From NCBI GenBank assembly GCA_965219935.1, contig CBDCOU010000003.1, forward strand, positions 2,666,001 through 2,730,000: 64,000 nucleotides of DNA, written 5' to 3'. Within the stretch, counting starts at the first letter, position 1; each line of letters begins with the position of its first letter. A program made the translations under genes and the position numbers. This stretch comes from Bin34 sp965219935. GTDB lineage: Bacteria; Chloroflexota; Anaerolineae; Caldilineales; Caldilineaceae. The notes beneath the pieces were generated by a model. It saw only the letters and a list, made by a program, of their open reading frames with translations, had not been told where the DNA came from and made no database searches. This document shows, piece after piece, positions 8,169 to 15,998 of this stretch.

Positions 8169-9184
8169 GCAGCACCTCCTGCCGGACCGGCTTCCAGTTC
8201 AAGCCGAATCTCGCTGATGTCCCGCCAGCAGGCCGACAGGTGATCGTCGGCGACCGTCTCAAGCGGGGGGTTTTCCTGCCAGCACTTTTCAATGACGAAT
8301 TCGCAGCGCGGCGCGAACGGACAATGGGACGGCTCATCCAACAGATCCGGCGGCAGGCCGTCAATGGGCACCAGCCTTTCCTTGTGGGCCTCGTCCAGCC
8401 GCGGAATCGAACGTAGCAGGCCCAGCGTATAGGGATGGTGCGGCTGGGCATACAGGTCGTTCACCGTGGCCGCTTCGATGATGAAGCCGGAATACATCAC
8501 AATCACCCGTTCGGCCATGCCGGCCACGACACCGAGGTCGTGGGTGATCCAGATGATGGCCATACCCAGTTCCTTGCGCAGCCGATCCACCAGATCGATG
8601 ATCTGCGCCTGGATGGTCACGTCCAAGGCCGTGGTCGGTTCGTCGGCAATCAGCAGTTGGGGATTGCAGCTCAGGCCCATGGCAATCATGACCCGCTGCC
8701 GCATGCCGCCGGAGAACTGGTGGGGATAGTCGTCCAGCCGGTTGGCGGCCGCCGGGATGCCCACCAGCTCCAGGAGTTCGATGGCGCGCTCCCGGCTCTG
8801 GCTGCGGTTCATGGACATGTGGAGTTCCAGCGACTCGGTGATCTGCCGCCCGATGGTCAGCACCGGATTCAGGGAGGTCATCGGATCCTGGAAGATCATC
8901 GCGATGCGATTGCCCCGGATGTGGCGCAGGTCCTCCTCGGCCAAATCCATGAGCTCCTGGCCATCGAAGACCACGGAGCCGTTGACGATTTTTCCGGGCG
9001 GCGACGCGATCAGACGGATCAGGGACATCACGCCCACGCTTTTGCCGGAGCCGGACTCTCCGACAATCGCGACGGTTTCCCCTTCATCCACATGGTAGGA
9101 GATTCCGTTGACGGCGTGGACCACGCCGTCCTGGGTGAAGAACTTGGTCTCGAGATCCCTGACGTTCAGTAGGGTTTTGCTCAT
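8165..9184 (-). CDS. Peptide ABC transporter ATP-binding protein, OppD/DppD type
   Basis: This 339-residue ATPase has Walker A GESGSGKSVGVM, signature SGGMRQRVMIAMGL, Walker B LLIADEPTTALD and H-loop THDLGVV. The C-terminal segment CPFAPRCEFVIEKCW is the OppD-type Cys motif. It is the first gene of the minus-strand importer operon (D-F-[tnpB]-A-B-C), an order different from the second importer at 58.4-64 kb (A-B-C-D-F). ATG 9184 is the first in frame. About 290 bases upstream are free of genes and should hold the operon promoter, though no convincing -35/-10 pair stands out. Confidence 0.95.
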   Translation of the reverse strand: MSKTLLNVRDLETKFFTQDGVVHAVNGISYHVDEGETVAIVGESGSGKSVGVMSLIRLIASPPGKIVNGSVVFDGQELMDLAEEDLRHIRGNRIAMIFQDPMTSLNPVLTIGRQITESLELHMSMNRSQSRERAIELLELVGIPAAANRLDDYPHQFSGGMRQRVMIAMGLSCNPQLLIADEPTTALDVTIQAQIIDLVDRLRKELGMAIIWITHDLGVVAGMAERVIVMYSGFIIEAATVNDLYAQPHHPYTLGLLRSIPRLDEAHKERLVPIDGLPPDLLDEPSHCPFAPRCEFVIEKCWQENPPLETVADDHLSACWRDISEIRLELEAGPAGGAA

Positions 9185-9475
9185 GCCGACATCCGTTGAC
9201 GCGGATCAGGGGCCGGCGGTTCCATGCCATGCCACCAGCTCTTTTGAACTGTTGCAGAAAAATGGACCGGCGCGCGGGGATGGCTCGATTCTATACCAGC
9301 AGAGGCTGTTGCAGAGTGTCCGCACTGTTTCGGGGCACGGTTCCAGGTCCTGTGCGCCCCCATCTCCATTGATTGACTGGACATCCGACGCGGCGGCTCA
9401 GTCCTGATCCTGCCTGAAGTCCCTGTTGGGAACTGCAATCCTAGTTGATTGCCCGTATTCAGAAGGGGCCGGCCC

Positions 9476-9504
9476 AAAAACGCAAGGCCCGGATCCGGGC
9501 CTTG
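9476..9504 (-). terminator. Rho-independent terminator after the Uma2 gene
   Basis: A 22-base perfect palindrome (9483-9504, core GGCCCGGATCCGGGCC) is followed on the minus strand by CG and TTTTT. It lies 86 bases past the stop of the Uma2 gene at 9590 and separates that gene from the peptide importer operon downstream. Confidence 0.8.
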
Positions 9505-9589
9505 CCGACCAAACCTGCAACCGTCATGCCATGCCTGTAGTCGGTCAACGACATGGCAACCGGAGCGGTTACGGCTCAGTTCAACCCGA

Positions 9590-10351
9590 TTAGGAATCAC
9601 GCTGTCGCAATTGCGCTTCCAACTCCCGGACTCTTGCTTCGAGGGCAGTGCGTGCTTCCCGCTCAACCCTGAGTTCGGCTTCGGCCTCATCAGCCCGCAC
9701 CTCGGCGTGGTCGGCGCGGGCCACCTGATCATCGTAGGTGGCGATGTGCCGCCCCGTCTCCGGGTCATACCACTTCAGTTGACCCTGTTCCCAGCGAAGG
9801 TCCAGATTCAGAACCTCACTGTAGCCTTGCAGGATGTCCTCCTCCAGCTTCTCAATGGCGATTGGCTGGTAGACCCCGTCCACCAGACGATCCCCGGCCA
9901 AATGCGTACCGTGGCTCCGACCTGTCTCGTCAAAGCGCCAGTACTCGGGGATGCCCAGGGCCGCGTAGTCGTCGCGCTTTTCCTGCACATCCACCCGTCC
10001 GGTGGAGGGGGAGCCAATCTCCAGCACGAAGTCGGGCGGCTTGCCCTGCTCCGAAATGACATAGCCGTTGCGCCGGTGGTAGGCCTCCGGATCCACATCG
10101 AAGGCGATCAGCATGTCGGGATACCGAATCCCCGTCATGTCGCCGGGCGGGACCGGGGCAAGATACAGGTCGCCCCCCAACAGAGTGGTGGCAGGACTGC
10201 CAAAGTGCTTGGCCAGATGGAGTGCACCGCCGCTGATGGTCAGGTGTTGAAAATTGGCCATCAGTTCGTCGGGATTGCGCAGGGGGGGATCCGGGAGCGG
10301 TAGCAGAACTGGAGACTGAAGTTCCGCGACAGCGGGTGGCGAAACGGTCAT
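9590..10351 (-). CDS. Uma2-family (DUF820) PD-(D/E)xK nuclease-like protein with coiled-coil tail
   Basis: This 253-residue protein shows the Uma2 pattern: YPDMLIAFD (catalytic-type Asp), PPDFVLEIGSPSTGRVDV and a Lys in DVQEKRDDYAALGIPEYWRFD. The family belongs to the restriction-endonuclease-like fold and is amplified in Cyanobacteria and Chloroflexota; its biological role is unsettled. The last ~50 residues (ADHAEVRADEAEAELRVERE onwards) are a charged heptad-like coiled coil. I chose ATG 10351 because the upstream 31 codons (from 10444) do not resemble family N termini. It follows argH on the same strand and ends before a clear terminator. Confidence 0.85.
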   Translation of the reverse strand: MTVSPPAVAELQSPVLLPLPDPPLRNPDELMANFQHLTISGGALHLAKHFGSPATTLLGGDLYLAPVPPGDMTGIRYPDMLIAFDVDPEAYHRRNGYVISEQGKPPDFVLEIGSPSTGRVDVQEKRDDYAALGIPEYWRFDETGRSHGTHLAGDRLVDGVYQPIAIEKLEEDILQGYSEVLNLDLRWEQGQLKWYDPETGRHIATYDDQVARADHAEVRADEAEAELRVEREARTALEARVRELEAQLRQRDS

Positions 10352-10499
10352 ATCGCACTTGTTGGGTTCGGCCAAGGCAGGTATCCCTGTGATCATACGC
10401 GATCCGGGCAGAGTTCGAGAAGCTGCTCGGCCCAGTGTCCACACGGACCCGGATCGAACAACCCCAAACGAAATCGGTGTTCGCCTGCCCCCATTGCCC

Positions 10500-11879
10500 T
10501 TACAGAGTTTCCAGAATTTGCCTCAAGTGGTTCAGCTGGGTCCGTTGGGCGCGTTCACTGGTGCCGCCTTCCACATCGCGCGACTCAAGACTGGCTTCAA
10601 AGTCCAGAAGTCCGGCTATGCCGCCAGCCAAGGCCGGATGCAGCGACTCCCAGTCCGCGGCATCCAACTCGGCGAGCACCAGTCCTCGGGTTTCAGCCAG
10701 ACGGACCGCCTCACCGGCCACATGATGGGCTTGGCGAAACGGAACGCTCTGCCGCACCAGGTGCTCGGCCACGTCGGTTGCCAGCATAAAATCGTCCATG
10801 ACGGCTGCCGTGCGATCCGGGCGGCATTCCATGGTGGCAATGGCCCCGGCCGCAATCTCCAAGGCACCGTGCCAGGTGGCCACGGTATCGAACAGGGGTT
10901 CCTTGTCCTCCTGCAGATCCCGGTTGTAGGCCCGTGGCAAGCCCTTCAGGGTCACCAGCAAGCCGGTCAGCGAACCGGCAACCCGGCCGGACTTGCCCCG
11001 GATCAATTCAAAGCTGTCCGGGTTCTTCTTTTGTGGCATCAAGCTGCTGCCGGTGCTGTAGGCATCGGCCAACCGGAGGAAGCCGAAGGGCTGGGAAGAA
11101 TGAATGACGATGTCTTCGGCCAGCTGGCTCAGATGGATCATGGACAGGGATGCTGCAAACAGGAACTCGGCCGCGAAATCCCGGTCGCTGACCGCGTCGA
11201 CACTGTTGGCGGAGACCGCCTCGAATCCGAGGGCCGCAGCCAGTTCCTTCCGATCGATCGCAAACGGGTTGCCGGCCAGGGCCCCGCTGCCCAGCGGCAG
11301 CACATTCACGCGGGCGCGGACCTGGCCAAGTCGTTCCAGGTCCCGCACGAGCGGCCAGGCGTGGGAGAGCAGCCAGTGGCTGAAGCGGATGGGTTGGGCC
11401 GTCTGCAGGTGGGTGAACCCCGGCATGGCCACGTCCACATGCTCCTCGGCGCGGTCGGCCATAACCCCGACCAGTTGGCGCAGGTCACCGCACAGGTTGT
11501 CGATTTGCTCCCGCAGCCAGAGGCGTAGATCGGTGGCTACCTGGTCGTTGCGGCTACGACCGGTGTGGAGTTTGCCGGCCACCACTCCTACCAGCTCCCC
11601 CAGTCTCCGTTCGTTGGCCGTGTGGATGTCCTCGTCGCTTGGCCGCAACTCGAATGTGTCCGCCTCCCACTCCGCAGCCACGCGGTCCAGACCGGACTGC
11701 AGCTCGGACACCTCCTCGGCGGTAAGCAGGCCGGCCCCGCCCAGGGCGGCGGCGTAGGCTTGGCTGCCCTGAATGTCAACCCGCCACAGGCGTCGGTCGA
11801 AGTCGATGGAATCACTGAAGGCGGCCATCGCCGGAACCACGCCGCCCTCAAAGCGGCCACCCCACAATTTATTGTTCAC
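10500..11879 (-). CDS. argH: Argininosuccinate lyase
   Basis: This 459-residue enzyme splits argininosuccinate into arginine and fumarate, the last step of arginine biosynthesis. It begins with the family start NNKLWGGRFEGG and contains HTGRSRNDQVATDLRLWLR, the catalytic-region TAQPIRFSHWLLSHAW, and the fumarase/lyase signature GSSLMPQKKNPD at about 280-291. The start is GTG at 11879; no ATG lies nearby and no strong Shine-Dalgarno site is seen. It stands alone rather than next to argG. The DUF1992 gene is divergent, 110 bases away. Confidence 0.97.
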   Translation of the reverse strand: MNNKLWGGRFEGGVVPAMAAFSDSIDFDRRLWRVDIQGSQAYAAALGGAGLLTAEEVSELQSGLDRVAAEWEADTFELRPSDEDIHTANERRLGELVGVVAGKLHTGRSRNDQVATDLRLWLREQIDNLCGDLRQLVGVMADRAEEHVDVAMPGFTHLQTAQPIRFSHWLLSHAWPLVRDLERLGQVRARVNVLPLGSGALAGNPFAIDRKELAAALGFEAVSANSVDAVSDRDFAAEFLFAASLSMIHLSQLAEDIVIHSSQPFGFLRLADAYSTGSSLMPQKKNPDSFELIRGKSGRVAGSLTGLLVTLKGLPRAYNRDLQEDKEPLFDTVATWHGALEIAAGAIATMECRPDRTAAVMDDFMLATDVAEHLVRQSVPFRQAHHVAGEAVRLAETRGLVLAELDAADWESLHPALAGGIAGLLDFEASLESRDVEGGTSERAQRTQLNHLRQILETL

Positions 11880-11989
11880 GGCATCACGCGGATTGCTGCA
11901 GAAGGGTCAAGGCATGGGTCCCGGCCGGGGCCCGTAGGCCCGTTCCCGGTTCATAATGGTGACAAATCACTCTGTGCAGACAAACGGAC

Positions 11990-12493
11990 ATGGCCGAATC
12001 ATCCAAGCCCAAGGCTCCCGGGTCAACCCAGCGCCCGCAGCACCCGGCGTACCCCAGCGAGCGGGAGAGGCTGATCGACCGCCAGCTGGCCGAGGCCATG
12101 AACTCGCCCGGATGGCGCAACCTGAAGGGCAAGGGACGCAAGCTGGATCTCGACCCGCCTCCCGGCGTGCCATCCGACATGGTCATGGCCAACAAGATCA
12201 TGGAGGATGCCAATGTGCAGCCAAGCTGGCTTGAGGACCGCACCGCCCTGCTGGCGAAAATCGAGTCCCGGCGTGGGCAATGGCGGCAGCGATTCCGTCG
12301 TCTGGACCGCTCCCATGCCCATGCGGCACGGTTGCAAGAGGACTGGGCGGAACGGGTCCGCCGGGAGGTGGCGGACCTGAACCGGCAAATCCGGGACCTC
12401 AACCTGGCACTGCCCCTGTGGCGGCTGGAAGTGGTGCCGCTGCAACCCGAGGACGAACTCGCGCAGGCGGCCACCGGGGCCGGCGACAACTGA
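11990..12493 (+). CDS. DUF1992 (DnaJC28-like) protein
   Basis: This 167-residue soluble protein carries the DUF1992 core: RLIDRQLAEAMNSPGWRNLKGKGRKLDLD at about 28-56, then MANKIMEDANVQPSWLEDRTALLAKIE. The C-terminal third is Arg-rich and helical (RRGQWRQRFRRLDRSHAHAAR). The family is widespread and named after the J-domain protein DNAJC28, but its function is unknown and no J domain is present here. It is convergent with the aminotransferase gene, with only 10 bases between the stops. Confidence 0.85.
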   Translation: MAESSKPKAPGSTQRPQHPAYPSERERLIDRQLAEAMNSPGWRNLKGKGRKLDLDPPPGVPSDMVMANKIMEDANVQPSWLEDRTALLAKIESRRGQWRQRFRRLDRSHAHAARLQEDWAERVRREVADLNRQIRDLNLALPLWRLEVVPLQPEDELAQAATGAGDN

Positions 12494-12503
12494 TCCCGCC
12501 TGC

Positions 12504-13712
12504 TCAACCGTGCCGGCGCATGAAGCGGTGCAGGCGACGCAGGGCTTCCTCGATGTCCTCCATGGAGGCGGCATAGCAACAGCGGACATAGCCGTCGCCG
12601 CCGGCTCCAAAGGCGCTGCCGGGAATCAGGGCCACCTGCTCCTCCACCAAGAGCCTTTCGGCGAACTCCATGTCGTCCATGCCGGAGTTGACGATGCTGG
12701 GGAAGCAGTAGAACGCCCCCTGGGGCTCGAAGCAGGGCAGGCCCAGGCTGTTGAGGCCGTCGACAATGACCCGGCGCCGGGCGTCGTATTCGGCCCGCAT
12801 GCGCAGGACATGCTCCTCGGCCTCGGGCAGCGTGACCGCGGCAATGGCGGCCTCCTGCGCCATGGTGGGTGCCGACATAATCAGATACTGGTGGATGCGC
12901 CGCATGGATCCCAGGATGTCGGCCGGCCCCATGGCGAACCCGATGCGCCAGCCGGTCATGGCATAGTCCTTGCTGAAGCCGCCCAGGTGGATGGTGCGGT
13001 CCCGCATGCCGGGCAGGCCGGCAAACATGACGTGCCGGTGGCTACCGTAAACCAGCCGATCGTAGATCTCGTCGGAAATCACCAGCAGGTCGTGCCGCTC
13101 GGCCAGCTCCGCGATGGCCAGCAGGTCCGCCTCGTCCAGGACGGCACCGGTGGGATTGTTGGGATAGCTCAGCATCAGCACCTTGGTGCGCTCCGTGATC
13201 GCCGCCTCGATCTGCGCGGCCGTGACCTTGAACTGGTCCTCGACCTTGGTCGCGATGGGCACCGGCACACCGCCGGCCAGTTCGACGGTGGCCGTGAAAC
13301 TGACAAAGCACGGTTGCGGAACGATGACCTCGTCCCCGGGATCCAGGAGTGCGTCGAAGGCCAAGGCGGTTGCCTCGCTGACTCCGACCGTGATCAGAAC
13401 CTCCCGGCGCGCATCGTATGCGGGGCAGTCGTAGAACTTCCGAAGATGTGCCAGGATGGCCTCCCGCAACTGCAGGATGCCGGAATTGTCCGTGTAGGCC
13501 GTGCTGCCGCGCCGCAGGGAGGCCACGCCGGCTTCCAGGATGGGCTCGGGGGTGACAAAGTCCGGTTCGCCGATGCTGAGGCTGATGACATCGTCCAGCG
13601 TGTTGGCAATCTCGAAGAACCGGCGAATGGGGGACGCTGGCAATGCCGCGGCCCGGGCACTGATGCGGCCTGAACCGACGCGGCCGTTGAGCGTTGCGCT
13701 TTGGTGTTGCAT
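12504..13712 (-). CDS. Class I/II PLP-dependent aminotransferase
   Basis: This 402-residue fold-type I aminotransferase shows ISLSIGEPDFVTP near the start, STAYTDNSGILQLREAI, the LSYPNNPTGAV loop, the ISDEIYDRLVY Asp that contacts the PLP ring, and the PLP-binding Lys in LGGFSKDYAMTGWRIGFAMG. Such enzymes of the AraT/PatA/aspartate type move amino groups between amino acids and 2-oxo acids; the exact amino donor cannot be read from the sequence. Start ATG 13712. It lies 41 bases downstream of gatA on the same strand and could be cotranscribed with gatCA. Confidence 0.92.
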   Translation of the reverse strand: MQHQSATLNGRVGSGRISARAAALPASPIRRFFEIANTLDDVISLSIGEPDFVTPEPILEAGVASLRRGSTAYTDNSGILQLREAILAHLRKFYDCPAYDARREVLITVGVSEATALAFDALLDPGDEVIVPQPCFVSFTATVELAGGVPVPIATKVEDQFKVTAAQIEAAITERTKVLMLSYPNNPTGAVLDEADLLAIAELAERHDLLVISDEIYDRLVYGSHRHVMFAGLPGMRDRTIHLGGFSKDYAMTGWRIGFAMGPADILGSMRRIHQYLIMSAPTMAQEAAIAAVTLPEAEEHVLRMRAEYDARRRVIVDGLNSLGLPCFEPQGAFYCFPSIVNSGMDDMEFAERLLVEEQVALIPGSAFGAGGDGYVRCCYAASMEDIEEALRRLHRFMRRHG

Positions 13713-13753
13713 GAAGGATCCCGATCTATTTCACCAACTGTCTCGGCTGTAAT

Positions 13754-15241
13754 TCAGGCGATCGGATCCGGCACGCGTGCATGCCAGTCCGTAGTGCTTT
13801 CGTAGGCGTGGGCCGCGTTGAGGAGGGACTGCTCCCCCAGGTGGGGACCGATCAGCTGCAGGCCCACAGGCAGGCCGGTCGCATCGGTTCCGCAGGGCAG
13901 CGAGATCCCGCACACGCCGGCCAGGTTGACACTCAGCGTGAACACATCGGCCAGGTACATGGACAGGGGATCGTCAACCCGGTCCCCAATCTCGAAGGCC
14001 GTGGTCGGAGTGGCCGGGCAAATCAACAGGTCGACCTGCTCAAACACCCGGTCGAAGTCCTGTTTGATCAGCGTGCGGACCTGCTGGGCCTTCAGGTAGT
14101 AGGCGTCGTAGTAGCCAACGCTGAGGGCATACGTCCCGAGCATGATGCGCCGCTTGACCTCGTCGCCAAAGCCCTGGGCGCGGGTCTGCCGGTAGTTCTC
14201 CGTCATCGAACCGGCCTGCGCGCTGTGGCCGAAGCGCACGCCGTCGTACCGGCTCAGGTTGGCGGAGGCCTCGGCCGTCACCACCAGGTAGTAGACCGGC
14301 AGGGCCATGTCCGTATGCGGCAGCGACACGGGCACAATCTCGGCCCCCAGCCCGGCCATGTGCTTCACCGCATCCCGCACCCGGCCTTCCACCTCCGGCT
14401 GCATGCCGTCAATGAAATACTCCTCGGGCACGCCCAGCCTCAGGCCCGACACGTCCCCGTCCAAATCACGGCTGTAGGCAGGTACCGGCTCCGGCACCGT
14501 TGTGCTGTCCCTGGGGTCCCGCCCGGCCATCACCTCCAGCAGGAGCGCGGCATCCTCCACGCTGCGGCACAGGGGACCAATCTGGTCCAGGCTGCTGCCG
14601 AAGGCGACCAGTCCGTAGCGGCTAATCCGCCCGTAGGAGGGCTTCAGACCCACGATGCCGCAGAAGGCGGCCGGCTGGCGGACACTACCTCCGGTGTCCG
14701 TGCCCAGTGCCCCCGGTGCCAGTCCGCAGGCCACGGCTGCCGCGGAGCCGCCGCTGCTGCCGCCCGGGACCCGGGTCAAATCCCACGGGTTGCGGGTTGG
14801 ACCGTAGCCGCTGTTCTCCGTGCTGGAGCCCATGGCGAATTCGTCCGTGTTGGTCTTGCCCAGCAACACACTGCCGGCCGCCTGCAGCCGTTCGACGGCG
14901 GTCGCGGTGAACGGCGGCCGATAGCCCTTGAGGATGCGGCTGCCGCAGGTGGTATCCATTTCCTGCGTGGAAAGAACGTCCTTGACGGCCAGGGGCACGC
15001 CCAGGAGCGGTGGTGGTTCGCCGTGTCCTTCGGCCCGTACGCGGTCGGCCTCGGCGGCCTTGGCCAGGGCCAGTTCGTCCGCCACATGCAGGAATGCGTG
15101 CACGGACGGATCGACGGAACGAATGCGTTCCAGATATCCCGTCGTCAGTTCCTCCGACGTCCAGGCACCGGAACGCAGCCCGTCCCGCGCGGCACTGACT
15201 GTCAGGGTGGTCAGATCGGGCGTGGCCATGGTGTTGCTCAC
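13754..15241 (-). CDS. gatA: Asp/Glu-tRNA amidotransferase subunit A
   Basis: This 495-residue amidase subunit releases ammonia from glutamine so that misacylated Glu-tRNA(Gln) or Asp-tRNA(Asn) can be amidated. The Ser-cis-Ser-Lys triad is in place: Lys in GVPLAVKDVLST (about 88), and the Ser pair in VPGGSSGGSAAAVACGLAPG. TDTGGSVRQPAAFCGIVGLKPSYGR follows. The GTG start at 15241 overlaps the gatC stop by 4 bases (GTGA); ATG 15229 is an alternative. gatB is not in the window, so the third subunit must be encoded elsewhere. Confidence 0.97.
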   Translation of the reverse strand: MSNTMATPDLTTLTVSAARDGLRSGAWTSEELTTGYLERIRSVDPSVHAFLHVADELALAKAAEADRVRAEGHGEPPPLLGVPLAVKDVLSTQEMDTTCGSRILKGYRPPFTATAVERLQAAGSVLLGKTNTDEFAMGSSTENSGYGPTRNPWDLTRVPGGSSGGSAAAVACGLAPGALGTDTGGSVRQPAAFCGIVGLKPSYGRISRYGLVAFGSSLDQIGPLCRSVEDAALLLEVMAGRDPRDSTTVPEPVPAYSRDLDGDVSGLRLGVPEEYFIDGMQPEVEGRVRDAVKHMAGLGAEIVPVSLPHTDMALPVYYLVVTAEASANLSRYDGVRFGHSAQAGSMTENYRQTRAQGFGDEVKRRIMLGTYALSVGYYDAYYLKAQQVRTLIKQDFDRVFEQVDLLICPATPTTAFEIGDRVDDPLSMYLADVFTLSVNLAGVCGISLPCGTDATGLPVGLQLIGPHLGEQSLLNAAHAYESTTDWHARVPDPIA

Positions 15242-15549
15242 GATCCAAAGAAGGACTTGACGCGGAAGAAGCCCCGGTCCTGCTCAGGGGCGTTGGCCAA
15301 CGCCTCCTCCTGGGACAGACCCGATGCGGGTTCGTCCCCGCGGGCCACGTTGGCCAAGGACAGGACATAGGGGGTGGGCGGCACATCGGCCGTGTCCACG
15401 GCCTGCAGCTTCTCGGCATGGGCCAGAACCTGGCCCAGCTGCCCGGCAAAGCGCACCACTTCCTCGTCGGTCAGTTCCAGCCGGGCCAGGTCGGCCACGG
15501 CGCGGACCGTGTCATGGTCCAGATGGGGGGAGTTGTCGGAAGTGGTCAT
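15238..15549 (-). CDS. gatC: Asp/Glu-tRNA amidotransferase subunit C
   Basis: This 103-residue subunit clamps GatA and GatB together. Typical motifs are VADLARLELTDEEVVRFAGQLGQVLAHAEKL and the C-terminal ANAPEQDRGFFRVKSFF. I chose ATG 15549, which gives a normal family N terminus; the longer frame to 15630 would run through a transcription terminator. The terminator's T8 tract ends only 8 bases before this ATG, with no Shine-Dalgarno site between, so translation must rely on a weak or unusual signal. gatA follows with a 4-base overlap. Confidence 0.95.
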   Translation of the reverse strand: MTTSDNSPHLDHDTVRAVADLARLELTDEEVVRFAGQLGQVLAHAEKLQAVDTADVPPTPYVLSLANVARGDEPASGLSQEEALANAPEQDRGFFRVKSFFGS

Positions 15550-15556
15550 CGGGGCC

Positions 15557-15635
15557 AAAAAAAAGCACCGTGGTCTGGTCCCACAGTGCTTCGTTCGCTG
15601 CTGACTGCACCGTGGAACCTCGCTGTCCACAGTGC
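15557..15635 (-). promoter_or_regulatory. Candidate transcription attenuator in the gatCA leader
   Basis: On the minus strand the leader carries four matching arms in order: GCACTGTGG (15635-15627), CCACGGTGC (15615-15607), GCACTGTGG (15589-15581), CCACGGTGC (15573-15565), then T8 (15564-15557). Arms 3 and 4 form a 9-bp terminator stem. Arms 1 and 2 can pair identically, and arms 2 and 3 can pair instead, which would prevent the terminator. This is the layout of an attenuator. No T-box motif was found, so the signal that would switch it is unknown. Confidence 0.6.
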
Positions 15636-15654
15636 GGGGGCTTAAATCAAGGAG

Positions 15655-15750
15655 TCACCCGCCTGCGGACAGCTCGGCGGCTGCCGCGGCGGTACCGGAT
15701 GGTAGCCGCCTGAGGGTTGGATTGCCGTACCAATAATGCATGGCGTTCAT
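15655..15750 (-). CDS. Possible 31-residue leader peptide before the gatCA attenuator
   Basis: A 31-codon frame starts at ATG 15750 and stops 19 bases before the first attenuator arm. It contains an aromatic run HYWYGN near the start and an Ala stretch near the end. A TATACT box lies 6 bases upstream of the ATG, a distance typical of leaderless transcripts. Position and length fit a leader peptide, but one short frame can occur by chance and no codon run specific to Gln, Glu, Asn or Asp is present. Function is inference. Confidence 0.3.
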   Translation of the reverse strand: MNAMHYWYGNPTLRRLPSGTAAAAAELSAGG

Positions 15751-15756
15751 ACCCAC

Positions 15757-15762
15757 AGTATA
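15757..15762 (-). promoter_or_regulatory. Possible -10 box (TATACT) for gatCA leader
   Basis: TATACT differs from TATAAT at one base. Transcription would begin at or near ATG 15750. The -35 region is weak: TTAGAA lies 18 bases upstream. Confidence 0.35.
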
Positions 15763-15998
15763 GGCCAAGCCGACACATGGTTCTAAAATCCGGACCGCCG
15801 CGCGCGGCCCGGCCGGGTCCGAACCTCGACCCCGGGCTTTTTGAGGCATGGTGACAGCATCCGCCGAAATGGATTGTGCATCCGGCCCAAGAGGGATCAT
15901 GCGATCTGCACAAGGCCAACCGCACGGCCAACCACACGCGCGACCATGGTGCGGCCGAATCCGGGCGCATCCCTCCATCTGCAACCAGGGAACGACTG

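Noticed and set aside
15660..15720. T-box motif in the gatCA leader (GGTACCGC)
   Set aside because: The TGG bulge and the other conserved T-box parts are missing, and the motif is far from the terminator.
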